From Devosia sp. (GTDB taxonomy: Bacteria; Pseudomonadota; Alphaproteobacteria; Rhizobiales; Devosiaceae), in the NCBI GenBank assembly GCA_016713105.1, contig JADJPS010000003.1, positions 310,001 through 374,000 of the forward strand: 64,000 nt of DNA, given 5' to 3'. The position numbers and the translations under genes are program-made. The notes beneath the pieces were generated by a model that was given only the letters and a program-made list of their open reading frames with translations, had not been told where the DNA came from and ran no database searches. This document shows, one piece after another, positions 25,488-33,186 of this stretch. Each line of letters starts with the position of its first letter. Position 1 is the first letter of the stretch.

Positions 25488-26639
25488 CTATCCCCACACC
25501 TTCTCCCCGCCGATCCAGGTCGAGCGGACCGACAGCTCGCCCGACAGGGCGACGATGTCGGCACGGGCGCCCCGGGTGAGGTGGCCGCGCGAGGAATCGC
25601 GGATGGCGTTCGCGGGGTAGAGCGAAGCCATGCGGAAGGCTTCCTCCAGCGGCACGCCCACCTCCCGGTGCATGAAGCGAACCGCGTCGATCATGGTGAG
25701 GTCGGCGCCGGCGAGGGTGCCGTCGGCGAGGCGGAGGGCGCCGTCCCTGCGAAAAACCGTGCGGCCGGTGAGCTCGAACTCGGTCCAGTCGGTGCCGGTG
25801 GGCGACATGGCATCGGTGACGAGGAATATCTGGCCGGGGCCGCGTTTGGCGCGGAGCGCCACGCCGATGCTCGCCGGATGGACATGGATGCCGTCGGCAA
25901 TGAGACCGGCGCTGATGCCCCCGAGGTCGAGCGCCGCGCCGACGACGCCGGGCTCGCGGTTGCCGAGCTGGCTCTGGGCGTTGAACAGGTGGGTGACCAT
26001 GCTGGCGCCGGCCGCGCTGGCCGCGCTCACCTGCGCATAGGTGCCCTCGGAATGGCCGATGCTGACCACGATCCCGCCTGCCGCGAGGCGGGAAACCTGT
26101 TCCGGGCCAACGGTTTCGGCGGCTATCGTGACAATCAGATTCGGGAGCTTCCGGCGCGCTGCGAGCAGGCGATGGAGATCGGATTCGTCCATCGACCGGA
26201 TCAGCGCCGGGTCATGCGCGCCCTTGCGGGCAACCGACAGGTGCGGCCCTTCGAGATGCAGTCCGAGGAAGCCCGGGACATCCGACTCGGCGGCCGCTGC
26301 GCCGGCAGCGATGGCGGCCTCGTTGACGGGCACGGTATCGGTGATCAGCGTCGGCAGGCACGCGGTGGTGCCGAAACGGGTGAACGCGGCGCAGATGGTT
26401 CGGATGGCGTCGAGCGTCGGCGCCTGATTGAACAGCGCGCCGCCGCCGCCATTGACCTGGAGGTCGACGAAGCCGGGGACGAGGTACTCCGCATCGGCCG
26501 GAACGCGCTCGACATCGATAGGCGAGTCGGCGGCGACAATGCCTTCGACAAGCCCGCCGCTGACAACGAGGGCAGCGCGATCATGCCAGCTCTCGCCGTC
26601 GAAGATGCGGGCGCCGGTGAGGGCGATCCTCTCGGCCAT
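25488..26639 (-). CDS. nagA: N-acetylglucosamine-6-phosphate deacetylase
   Basis: Removes acetate from GlcNAc-6-phosphate to give glucosamine-6-phosphate. Metal and catalytic residues are visible: Glu in LHLEGPHLS, His in SIGHSEGTY and VTHLFNAQS, and Asp in LVTDAMSPTG. The product is 383 residues from ATG 26639, whose first base is shared with the stop of the upstream SIS gene (TGATG). A GTG one codon earlier is an alternative. Last gene of the gntR-SIS-nagA unit. Confidence 0.94.
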   Translation of the reverse strand: MAERIALTGARIFDGESWHDRAALVVSGGLVEGIVAADSPIDVERVPADAEYLVPGFVDLQVNGGGGALFNQAPTLDAIRTICAAFTRFGTTACLPTLITDTVPVNEAAIAAGAAAAESDVPGFLGLHLEGPHLSVARKGAHDPALIRSMDESDLHRLLAARRKLPNLIVTIAAETVGPEQVSRLAAGGIVVSIGHSEGTYAQVSAASAAGASMVTHLFNAQSQLGNREPGVVGAALDLGGISAGLIADGIHVHPASIGVALRAKRGPGQIFLVTDAMSPTGTDWTEFELTGRTVFRRDGALRLADGTLAGADLTMIDAVRFMHREVGVPLEEAFRMASLYPANAIRDSSRGHLTRGARADIVALSGELSVRSTWIGGEKVWG

Positions 26640-27667
26640 CACGTCGTCTCCGTCACTTTCTTGAGGTAGGGCGGCCGGTCGGGATCGAAGCCGCGGCGGC
26701 GGCTCAGCGCCTCGACGAGCCCGTAGAAGCTGACGATCAGCGCCAGGGCGTCGGTGATCGGGTGGCCGGCGGCGGCAAAGGGCAGGCGCTCGGCGGCACG
26801 GGCGTTGACCGAGGTGATGAAGACGCGGGCGCCCTGCCCGGCCAGCCGCTCGGCAACCTCGGCGACGGACGCCTCGGCGGCGTCGCGGGCGGCGAGCACC
26901 AGCACCGGGAAGTGTCGCTCGACGATGCGGGCGGGTCCGTGCAGCACCTCTGCCGCGCTGTAGGCCTCGGCGTGGAGGCCGCAGGTCTCCTTGAACTTCA
27001 GCGCCGCCTCGCTGGCGATGGCGAGGGCCGGACCACGGCCCAGCACATAGAGCGACTGGTGCTGGTCGAGGGCGCCCAGCAGGGGCTGCCAGTCGCAGCC
27101 GACGGCCTGTTCCAGCAGTTGCGGCAGCGAATCGAGCGCGGCGAGCAGGGCCTCGTCGCCGAGCCAGTGGCCGATAAGGGCGAGGCCGGCGACGACGGAC
27201 GCCACAAAGGTCTTGGTGGCGGCCACGGATTTCTCCTCGCCCGCGCGCAAGGCGATGGCGCGGTCCGCGGCGGCGGCGAGCGGGGAGTCCGGGGTGTTGG
27301 TGAGGGCGAAGGTCAGGGCGCCATTGCGGCGGGCCGATTCGGCCATGGCGACGATGTCGGGGCTCCTGCCGGACTGCGATACGGCAAAGGCGGCCGTGCG
27401 GGCGAGCTTCAGCTCGCGGCCGTAGATCGAGACGATCGAGGGACCGACCGAGGCGACCGGGATGCCGGCAAGCAACTCCACCGCGTACTTGAGGAAACTT
27501 GCGGCGTGATCGGAGGAGCCGCGGGCGATGGTCACGATGGCGACCGGATCGGCGGCACGGAGCGCGGCACCGCCGGCGACGAAGTCGTCACGGCCAGCGG
27601 CGAGCAGGCGGGCGACCGCCGCAGGGATTTCCTCGACTTCCCGGCGCATATGGGTGGAACCGGTCAC
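26639..27667 (-). CDS. SIS-domain glucosamine-6-phosphate deaminase/isomerase (NagB-II / GlmS isomerase-like)
   Basis: A 342-residue protein equivalent to the isomerase half of GlmS without the glutaminase domain. It has two SIS domains: ARGSSDHAASFLKYAVE, AVSQSGRSPDIVAMAE and LTNTPDSPLA in the first; LGRGPALAIASEAALKFKET and AEVLHGP in the second. Known homologues in nagA operons deaminate glucosamine-6-phosphate to fructose-6-phosphate, the step after NagA, and I infer that role here. The start GTG 27667 overlaps the gntR stop (GTGA); a later ATG (MRREVEEIP) is an alternative. Confidence 0.87.
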   Translation of the reverse strand: MTGSTHMRREVEEIPAAVARLLAAGRDDFVAGGAALRAADPVAIVTIARGSSDHAASFLKYAVELLAGIPVASVGPSIVSIYGRELKLARTAAFAVSQSGRSPDIVAMAESARRNGALTFALTNTPDSPLAAAADRAIALRAGEEKSVAATKTFVASVVAGLALIGHWLGDEALLAALDSLPQLLEQAVGCDWQPLLGALDQHQSLYVLGRGPALAIASEAALKFKETCGLHAEAYSAAEVLHGPARIVERHFPVLVLAARDAAEASVAEVAERLAGQGARVFITSVNARAAERLPFAAAGHPITDALALIVSFYGLVEALSRRRGFDPDRPPYLKKVTETT

Positions 27668-28437
27668 TTGCGGGCACTTTCTCCGACGCGGAGTTCGGCA
27701 ACAAAATCATAGGTATCGCCCCGGTAGACGGAACGGGTGAATTCGACCACCTTGCCCGACGCGAGGTAGGCGATGCGCTCGATATGGAGCGCGGCGGCGC
27801 CGGCGGGGATCTCGAGCAGCTCGGCGTCGCCCTCGGCGAGGTTGGCGGCGCGGATGCGCTGAATGGCGCGGACCGGGCGGTTGCCGGTCTTTTCGAGTTG
27901 GGCATACAGCGAGGTTTCGACCACCCCCGGATCGGGCAGAACGCTGGTCGACAGGGCGGCGCGCTCGATGGCCAGCGGCATGTCGCCGGAGATGCGCAGG
28001 CGGGCGACCCGGGCGACGCGCTCGCCGGGCGACAGCCCGAGAACCATGGTCTCCTCCGACGACGGCGGGTAGACGCCGCGATCGAGGAAGACCGAGCGGA
28101 CGGCCATGCCACGGCGCGCCATGTCCTCGGCAAAGGAAGTGAGCTGACTCAGCGACTGCTCGACTCGATGCGGCTGCGGGGCGACGAAGGTGCCCGAGCC
28201 ATGGCGCTGGACTAGGATGCCGTCCCGCACGAGCTGCTGCACGGCCTTCCTGACGGTGACGCGGGAAACGTCGACGCGGGTCGCCAGGTCGCGTTCGGAG
28301 GGCAGCGCATCGCCGGGCTGGATCAGCCCCTTGCCGACGGCATCCTCGATCCAGCGCTTGAGCTGCAGGTAGAGCGGCCCGCCTTGCGGCAGGAGCACTG
28401 CGCCGGAGCCGAACAGCGCTTGGTGGGCGTCAGACAT
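27664..28437 (-). CDS. GntR-family (HutC subfamily) transcriptional regulator
   Basis: A 257-residue regulator with an N-terminal winged helix (PLYLQLKRWIEDAVGKGLI, then LPSERDLATRVDVSRVTVRK) and a C-terminal UTRA effector domain (GERVARVARLRISGDMPLAI to YRGDTYDFVAELRV). UTRA members in this context (NagR, DasR) sense phosphorylated amino sugars. Its position as first gene of the nagA unit and divergent from murQ suggests that it represses both units. A related 21-base element occurs upstream of each unit. Confidence 0.9.
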   Translation of the reverse strand: MSDAHQALFGSGAVLLPQGGPLYLQLKRWIEDAVGKGLIQPGDALPSERDLATRVDVSRVTVRKAVQQLVRDGILVQRHGSGTFVAPQPHRVEQSLSQLTSFAEDMARRGMAVRSVFLDRGVYPPSSEETMVLGLSPGERVARVARLRISGDMPLAIERAALSTSVLPDPGVVETSLYAQLEKTGNRPVRAIQRIRAANLAEGDAELLEIPAGAAALHIERIAYLASGKVVEFTRSVYRGDTYDFVAELRVGESARK

Positions 28438-28524
28438 GCAAGACCTTCACTCGGAACCGTCCAGTCGACCGGGACCATCGCTGCCAGGACCGCGATTCCC
28501 GTGGCCGACACGCTCCCCTGCCAA

Positions 28525-28545
28525 CATAATACCAATAAAAGACCA
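28525..28545 (-). promoter_or_regulatory. Promoter/operator element of the gntR-SIS-nagA unit
   Basis: On the minus strand the 21-mer begins TGGTCTTTTATTGGT and ends ATTATG. It agrees with the 21-mer at 28673-28693 upstream of murQ in 17 of 21 positions by eye. A TTGGTC hexamer lies 16 bases upstream of TATTAT, a plausible -35/-10 pair. Three TGGT units occur at 8-12-base intervals, resembling half-sites of NagR/DasR-type GntR operators. Promoter and operator may coincide. Confidence 0.5.
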
Positions 28546-28672
28546 TTGACCAAGCAAAAAAACCGAGACCAGCCCGCCGGGGCAATATCCTTTCGCCTGA
28601 GACGGCTCAACCGGCATGTCGCAAGCGTCGCAGCTTGTTGAACGACAATTCCATTAACACCCGCTGGACAAG

Positions 28673-28693
28673 TGGTATGTTTTTGGCATTATG
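28673..28693 (+). promoter_or_regulatory. Promoter/operator element of the murQ-ABC transporter unit
   Basis: TGGTATGTTTTTGGCATTATG, the partner of the element at 28525-28545, oriented toward murQ. CTGGAC 17 bases before CATTAT could serve as -35 and -10. If transcription starts about seven bases after CATTAT, the AGGAGG site of the leader ORF would lie at the very 5' end of the mRNA. Confidence 0.5.
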
Positions 28694-28710
28694 ACGAAAG
28701 GAGGATACGC

Positions 28711-28833
28711 ATGGCAGTCGAGACCATGGATCGGGCATGCAGCGGCGCCTCTGGCGGAAGCGTCGGGACGCGTCCGGCGACACCTTCGGGCGATCCTGAC
28801 CATGCGTACCGGACCGACCGGTGGTGCCGATGA
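28711..28833 (+). CDS. 40-codon leader ORF coupled to murQ
   Basis: This ORF begins at ATG 28711 behind the best ribosome-binding site of the region (AAAGGAGG, 28697-28704, six-base spacing). It ends at TGA 28831-28833, which overlaps the murQ ATG (28830) as ATGA. The product starts MAVETMDRACSGASGGSVGT and ends YRTDRWCR; it has no domain, signal or hydrophobic helix that I recognise. Because murQ itself has no good ribosome-binding site and its frame is closed by TGA at 28797, murQ translation probably depends on this ORF. It may be a true peptide or only a translational entry device. Confidence 0.5.
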   Translation: MAVETMDRACSGASGGSVGTRPATPSGDPDHAYRTDRWCR

Positions 28834-29735
28834 CGATCCCGACCGAGATGGCCGAAGCCCGCTATGCCGGCCTCGACACCTGGCCGGACGACGCCATTCT
28901 TGCCGCGCTGCTCGATGGACAGCGTCGGGCGCTGGAGGCGGTCGCAGCGGCGATTCCCGACCTCTCCCGCGGAGCCAGACTCGCAGCGGACCGCCTGCGC
29001 GGCGGCGGCAGGCTGATCTACGTCGGAGCCGGCAGCCCGGCCCTGATGTCGCTGGCCGACGCGCTCGAGATTCCGCAGACCTATGGCATAGCGCACGAGC
29101 GGATCGTGACCATACTCGCTGACGGCAAGGGTATCGCCGAGCGGCTCGACGGCAGCCGCGAGGATCGGGCGGACGAGGCGGAAGCCGATATTGCCGCGGC
29201 GCGGGTCGGCCCGGCCGACTGCGTGATCGCCACCTCGGCGAGCGGCAGCACTCCCTATACCGTTGCCGGGCTCAGGGCGGCGCGAAGGGCGGGGGCGGCA
29301 ACGATCGGTATCGCCGGCAATCGTGCCTCGCCCCTGCTCGAGAGCGCGGACGTGGCGGTGTTGCTGGCGACGGGCCCGGAGGTGATTTCGGGCTCGACGC
29401 GAATGGGCGCCGGCACCGCGCAGAAGGCGGCGCTGAACATGCTGTCGACCCTGATGGGGGTGCACCTGGGGCACGTCTATGACGGGCTGATGGTCAATCT
29501 GACGGCCGACAACGCCAAGCTGAGAGGGCGGGCAGCCCGCATCGTCTCGACGATCACCGGGGTCGACGACGGCACTGCCGCACAGGCCCTCGGGGTGTCG
29601 GGGGGCGAAGTCAAACCCGCCACCCTGCTCGCGGCGGGGGTCGGGAGCCTGGCGGAGGCCGGGGCGTTGCTCGACCAGAGCCGGGGCAACCTGCGTCAGG
29701 CGCTCGCCCGGGCGGGCGTCGGGACATCGAAATAG
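28830..29735 (+). CDS. murQ: N-acetylmuramic acid 6-phosphate etherase
   Basis: Cleaves the lactyl ether of MurNAc-6-phosphate to give GlcNAc-6-phosphate and lactate, feeding NagA. The SIS fold shows RLIYVGAGSPALMSLADALE, TSASGSTPYTVAGL and the signature GPEVISGSTRMGAGTAQKAA. The catalytic Glu lies in ALEIPQTYG. The C-terminal part has the MurQ helical subdomain (DDGTAAQALGVSGGEVKPAT). The length of 301 residues is standard. ATG 28830 was chosen because of its ATGA overlap with the leader ORF; GTG 28821 or 28824 are alternatives. Confidence 0.93.
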   Translation: MTIPTEMAEARYAGLDTWPDDAILAALLDGQRRALEAVAAAIPDLSRGARLAADRLRGGGRLIYVGAGSPALMSLADALEIPQTYGIAHERIVTILADGKGIAERLDGSREDRADEAEADIAAARVGPADCVIATSASGSTPYTVAGLRAARRAGAATIGIAGNRASPLLESADVAVLLATGPEVISGSTRMGAGTAQKAALNMLSTLMGVHLGHVYDGLMVNLTADNAKLRGRAARIVSTITGVDDGTAAQALGVSGGEVKPATLLAAGVGSLAEAGALLDQSRGNLRQALARAGVGTSK

Positions 29736-29740
29736 TTCAG

Positions 29741-29765
29741 CGCCCGGGGCCAGGTGGCCCGGGGC
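29741..29765 (+). other. Intercistronic hairpin between murQ and the binding-protein gene
   Basis: CGCCCGGGGCCAGGTGGCCC followed by GGGGC can fold into a G/C-rich stem with one irregularity. It sits just after the murQ stop and before the binding-protein ribosome-binding site. It may protect the downstream binding-protein mRNA from 5' decay. Confidence 0.4.
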
Positions 29766-29784
29766 GAACAGGAGAGGAAGAACC

Positions 29785-31044
29785 ATGAGACTGACCAAGC
29801 ATCTGCTGCTGGCCTCGACGGCGATCGCGCTTGCCGCCGCACCCGCCTTCGCGCAGGACGCGACGATTACCATCGAGAGCTGGCGCACGGACGACCTTAC
29901 CGTGTGGCAGGACAAGATCATCCCGGCGTTCGAAGCCGCCAATCCCGGCATCAAGGTGGTGTTCTCGCCCACCGCCCCCACCGAGTACAACGCGGCGCTG
30001 AACGCCAAGCTCGAGGGCGGCTCGGCCGGCGACATCATCACCTGCCGGCCATTCGACGCCTCGCTCGAGCTCTACAACAAGGGCCATCTTGCCTCGCTGA
30101 ACGACCTGCCCGGCATGGATGGCTTCTCGCCGGTGGCCAAGGCGGCGTGGTCGACCGACGACCAGGCGACGACCTTCTGCGTGCCGATGGGCGCGGTGAT
30201 CCACGGCTTCTTCTACAACAAGGAGGCCTTCGAGGCGGTGGGCGCGACGGTGCCCGCGACCGTCGATGAGTTCTTTGCGGTGCTCGACAAATTCAAGGCC
30301 GACGGCACCTACATTCCGCTTGCCATGGGCACCAACGACCAGTGGGAAGCGGCCACGATGGGCTACAACAACATCGGCCCGAACTACTGGAAGGGCGAGG
30401 AAGGCCGCCTGGCGCTGATCGCCGGCACGCAGAAGCTGACCGACGAGGGCTGGGTGGCGCCGTATCGCCAGCTGGCCAGGTGGAAGGACTATCTGGGCGA
30501 CGGCTTCGAGGCGCAGACCTACTCGGATTCCCAGAACCTGTTCACCCTGGGCCGGGCCGCGATCTATCCGACTGGCTCTTGGGAAATCGCCGGCTTCGAA
30601 GCCAACGCGGCTTTCCCGATGGGTGTGTTCCCGCCGCCGGTACAGAATGCCGGCGACACATGCTATATCTCGGACCACACCGATATCGGCATCGGCATGA
30701 ACGCCAAGTCGGCAAATCCCGATGCGGCCAGGACGTTCCTCAGCTGGGTGGCGTCGGCGGAATTCGGCACGATCTTCGCCAACGCGCTGCCGGGCTTCTT
30801 CTCGCTGTCCGACACTCCGGTGAAGATGGAAGACCCGCTGGCGCAGGAGTTCGTCTCCTGGCGCGACAAGTGCGAGTCCTCGATCCGCTCGACCTACGCG
30901 ATCCTCAGCCGCGGCACGCCCAACCTCGAGAACGAGACCTGGAACGCCTCGGTGCAGGTGATCAAGGGCGCCGAGACCCCGGAAGCCGCCGGTGCACGGC
31001 TGCAGGCCGGGCTCGAGAGCTGGTACAAGCCCGCCGGGATGTAA
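29785..31044 (+). CDS. ABC transporter sugar-binding protein (family 1)
   Basis: Periplasmic carbohydrate-binding component. A signal peptide (MRLTKHLLLASTAIALAAAP, cleavage near AFA-QDA) is followed by a 1-type solute-binding fold: ITIESWRTDDLTVWQDKIIP, then AALNAKLEGGSAGDIITCRP, and the C-lobe motif FTLGRAAIYPTGSWEIAGF. The length of 419 residues fits. A GGAG site precedes ATG. The ligand cannot be read from sequence; the nagA/murQ context points to an amino sugar or muropeptide-derived sugar. The gene is flanked by hairpins on both sides, consistent with higher expression than the permeases. Confidence 0.92.
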   Translation: MRLTKHLLLASTAIALAAAPAFAQDATITIESWRTDDLTVWQDKIIPAFEAANPGIKVVFSPTAPTEYNAALNAKLEGGSAGDIITCRPFDASLELYNKGHLASLNDLPGMDGFSPVAKAAWSTDDQATTFCVPMGAVIHGFFYNKEAFEAVGATVPATVDEFFAVLDKFKADGTYIPLAMGTNDQWEAATMGYNNIGPNYWKGEEGRLALIAGTQKLTDEGWVAPYRQLARWKDYLGDGFEAQTYSDSQNLFTLGRAAIYPTGSWEIAGFEANAAFPMGVFPPPVQNAGDTCYISDHTDIGIGMNAKSANPDAARTFLSWVASAEFGTIFANALPGFFSLSDTPVKMEDPLAQEFVSWRDKCESSIRSTYAILSRGTPNLENETWNASVQVIKGAETPEAAGARLQAGLESWYKPAGM

Positions 31045-31059
31045 GGCCGGCGTGAGTTA

Positions 31060-31083
31060 CCGGGCCGCCCGCGGGCGGCCCGG
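31060..31083 (+). terminator. Strong hairpin after the binding-protein gene
   Basis: A perfect 11-bp G/C stem, CCGGGCCGCCC (31060-31070) with GGGCGGCCCGG (31073-31083), around a 2-base turn, followed by TTCTGGTTC. The weak U-tract suggests partial termination or 3'-end protection, which would give the binding protein excess over the permeases. Confidence 0.65.
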
Positions 31084-31186
31084 TTCTGGTTCAGTGCGTG
31101 TGGCGCACGCCTCATCCGTCTCGGAGGGGTAGCCCAAAAGCAGATCCCTCGTGATTCGAGAGACTCACCGTGAGGGCCGTGAGGCC

Positions 31187-31212
31187 TCATCCTGAGCCTG
31201 TCGAAGGACGGG
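31187..31212. repeat. Dispersed repeat with CCTGAGCCTGTCGAAGG core
   Basis: CCTCATCCTGAGCCTGTCGA followed by AGGACG. The same unit, or its reverse complement, recurs at 47196-47224 and 47253-47284 in the ilvB-ilvN spacer. Intergenic, no coding potential of its own; the open frame upstream of the first permease gene that reads through it is an artefact. Confidence 0.7.
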
Positions 31213-31259
31213 GGCCGGGCGTTGATGGCGAGGGCGGGGGCAAGGCAGTGGGGGGCACA

Positions 31260-32186
31260 ATGGCAAGTGACGACATTGCGCCGGTGAAAAAGCCGTTCCG
31301 CTGGCACATCCTGGTGTTCCTGCTGCCGGCGACGGCCGTCTATACCGTGGTGATGATCTTCCCGCTGCTGTCGACGCTCTACCAGGCGTTCTTCTCGCAG
31401 ACCTGGGCGTTCGTCGGCCTGGGCAATTTCGAGCAGCTGTTCGGCGACCCGCGCCTCTCGGCCAGCTTCTGGAACGCCCTCAGAAACAATGTCTGGTTCT
31501 TCATCATCCACATGCTGGTGCAGAACCCGATCGGCATCCTGCTCGCGGCGCTGCTGTCGAACCCGCGACTCAGGCTGCGCGGCTTCTACCGCACGGTGTT
31601 CTTCATCCCGACGATCCTGAGCTTCGTCATCGTGGGCTTCGTGTGGAAGCTGATCCTGTCGCCGACCTGGGGCGTGACCTCGGGGATGCTCAAGTCGATC
31701 GGGCTGGGCTTCCTGTTCCAGCCCTGGCTGGGCAAGGAGGAATACGCGCTGACGACGCTGGCGCTGATCTCGAACTGGCAGTTCATCGGCATTCCGATGA
31801 TGCTGATCTATGCGGCGCTGCTGTCGATCCCCGACGAGGTGCTGGAAGCGGCAGAGTGCGACGGGATCACCGGCTGGAGCCAGTTCTGGAAGATCCAGTT
31901 GCCGCTGGTGCTGCCGGCGATCGGGATCGTGTCGATCCTCACCTTCGTGGGCAACTTCAACGCCTTCGACCTGGTCTATGCGGCGCAGGGCGCACAGGCC
32001 GGTCCCAACTTCTCGACGGATCTGCTCGGCACCCTGCTCTATCGCACCTTCTTTGGCTACCAGCTGCAACTGGGCGACCGGGCACTCGGCTCGACCATTG
32101 CGGCGGTGATGTTCCTCATCATCCTCGCGGGGGTGTGCATCTACCTGTTCGGCATCCAGACGCGGCTCAGAAGGTACCAGATGTGA
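31260..32186 (+). CDS. ABC sugar transporter permease, MalF-like
   Basis: A 308-residue inner-membrane permease with six predicted helices (first: ILVFLLPATAVYTVVMIF; last: FLIILAGVCIYLFGI). The EAA loop that docks the ATPase is LEAAECDGITGWSQFWKI followed by QLPLVLPA. ATG 31260 gives a normal cytoplasmic N-terminus (MASDDIAPVKKPF); the longer frame upstream translates a dispersed repeat. The ribosome-binding site is only a run of G. It is 215 bases from the binding-protein gene. Confidence 0.92.
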   Translation: MASDDIAPVKKPFRWHILVFLLPATAVYTVVMIFPLLSTLYQAFFSQTWAFVGLGNFEQLFGDPRLSASFWNALRNNVWFFIIHMLVQNPIGILLAALLSNPRLRLRGFYRTVFFIPTILSFVIVGFVWKLILSPTWGVTSGMLKSIGLGFLFQPWLGKEEYALTTLALISNWQFIGIPMMLIYAALLSIPDEVLEAAECDGITGWSQFWKIQLPLVLPAIGIVSILTFVGNFNAFDLVYAAQGAQAGPNFSTDLLGTLLYRTFFGYQLQLGDRALGSTIAAVMFLIILAGVCIYLFGIQTRLRRYQM

Positions 32187-32225
32187 TGGGGATGGAGGTG
32201 AGCACCATTGTTGTCGCTGATCCGA

Positions 32226-32326
32226 TGTCATGCCGGCGCAGGCCGGGATCCATCCCGAGGTCCGTCCGAACCAGCGGTATGCGAGGCGGTATCTCAGGAT
32301 GGGCCCCGGCCTGCGCCGGGGTGACA
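32226..32326. repeat. ~100-base palindromic repeat between the two permease genes
   Basis: Left arm 32226-32259 (TGTCATGCCGGCGCAGGCCG...) and right arm 32293-32326 (CTCAGGATGGGCCCCGGCCT...) are 34 bases each and complementary at 29 of 34 positions by eye. They enclose a 33-base loop. Such elements with the CCGGCGCAGGCCGGG core are common dispersed intergenic repeats in alphaproteobacteria. The mRNA could form a long hairpin between the permease cistrons. Confidence 0.85.
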
Positions 32327-32346
32327 CCGAGCGTGGGGAGAGCACC

Positions 32347-33186
32347 ATGAGCAAGGCCACCTACTCCCCCGGGCGCGCCATCGCGGCGCATGCGGTGCTG
32401 ATCGCCTATACCGTGGTCGCGCTGTTTCCGGTGTTCGTCATCATCATCAACTCGTTCAAGTCGAGGAAGGCCATCTTCGGGTCGCCGCTAAGCCTGCCGT
32501 TCGGGGACGCGTTCTCGCTGGTCGGCTACGAGACGGTGTTCAAGCGCGGCGACTTCCTTCTCTATTTCCAGAACAGTTTGGTGGTTACCGTGGCAGCCCT
32601 GTTCTTCGTGCTGCTGTTCGGGGCGATGGCGGCGTTTGCGCTCAGCGAGTACCGGTTCCGCGGCAATACGCTGACCGGGCTCTACCTGGCGCTCGGGATC
32701 ATGATCCCGATCCGGCTGGGGACTGTGGCGATCCTGCAGCTGATGGTCGCCTCCGGGCTGGCCAACACGCTGTGGGCGCTGATCCTCGTCTACACCGCGC
32801 AGGGGCTGCCGCTCTCGATCTTCATTCTCTCCGAGTTCATGCGAACGGTGAGCGACGATCTGAAGAACGCCGGGCGGATCGACGGCATGAACGAGTACAA
32901 GATCTTCTTCCGCCTGGTGCTGCCGCTCGTCCGGCCCGCCATGGCGACCGTGGCGGTGTTCACGATGATCCCGATCTGGAACGACCTCTGGTTCCCGCTG
33001 ATCCTCGCGCCCTCGGAGGCGACCAAGACCGTGACACTCGGGGCCCAGATGTTCATCGGGCAGTTCCAGACCGACTGGAACGGCGTTCTGTCGGCACTGG
33101 CGCTGGCGATCGTGCCGGTGCTGGTGCTGTATCTGATCTTTTCGCGGCAGTTGATCCGCGGCATCACGTCCGGAGCGGTCAAATGA
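32347..33186 (+). CDS. ABC sugar transporter permease, MalG-like
   Basis: A 279-residue inner-membrane permease with six predicted helices (first: AHAVLIAYTVVALFPVFVII). The EAA loop is LKNAGRIDGMNEYKIFFRLV followed by LPLVRPA. ATG 32347 has GGGGAG five bases upstream; the open frame before it runs through the palindromic repeat and is not coding. Its stop overlaps the start of the following dehydrogenase gene (ATGA). Confidence 0.92.
   Translation: MSKATYSPGRAIAAHAVLIAYTVVALFPVFVIIINSFKSRKAIFGSPLSLPFGDAFSLVGYETVFKRGDFLLYFQNSLVVTVAALFFVLLFGAMAAFALSEYRFRGNTLTGLYLALGIMIPIRLGTVAILQLMVASGLANTLWALILVYTAQGLPLSIFILSEFMRTVSDDLKNAGRIDGMNEYKIFFRLVLPLVRPAMATVAVFTMIPIWNDLWFPLILAPSEATKTVTLGAQMFIGQFQTDWNGVLSALALAIVPVLVLYLIFSRQLIRGITSGAVK

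Noticed and set aside
28691..29122. 143-codon frame starting MTKGGYAWQ over the murQ 5' region
   Set aside because: Its start lies in the promoter/ribosome-binding region and the rest is an out-of-frame reading of murQ rich in Arg.
31170..31259. N-terminal extension of the first permease (MRAVRPHPEPVEGRG...)
   Set aside because: It is the translation of a dispersed intergenic repeat; the family N-terminus starts at ATG 31260.
32230..32346. N-terminal extension of the second permease
   Set aside because: It reads through the palindromic repeat; ATG 32347 has a proper ribosome-binding site.
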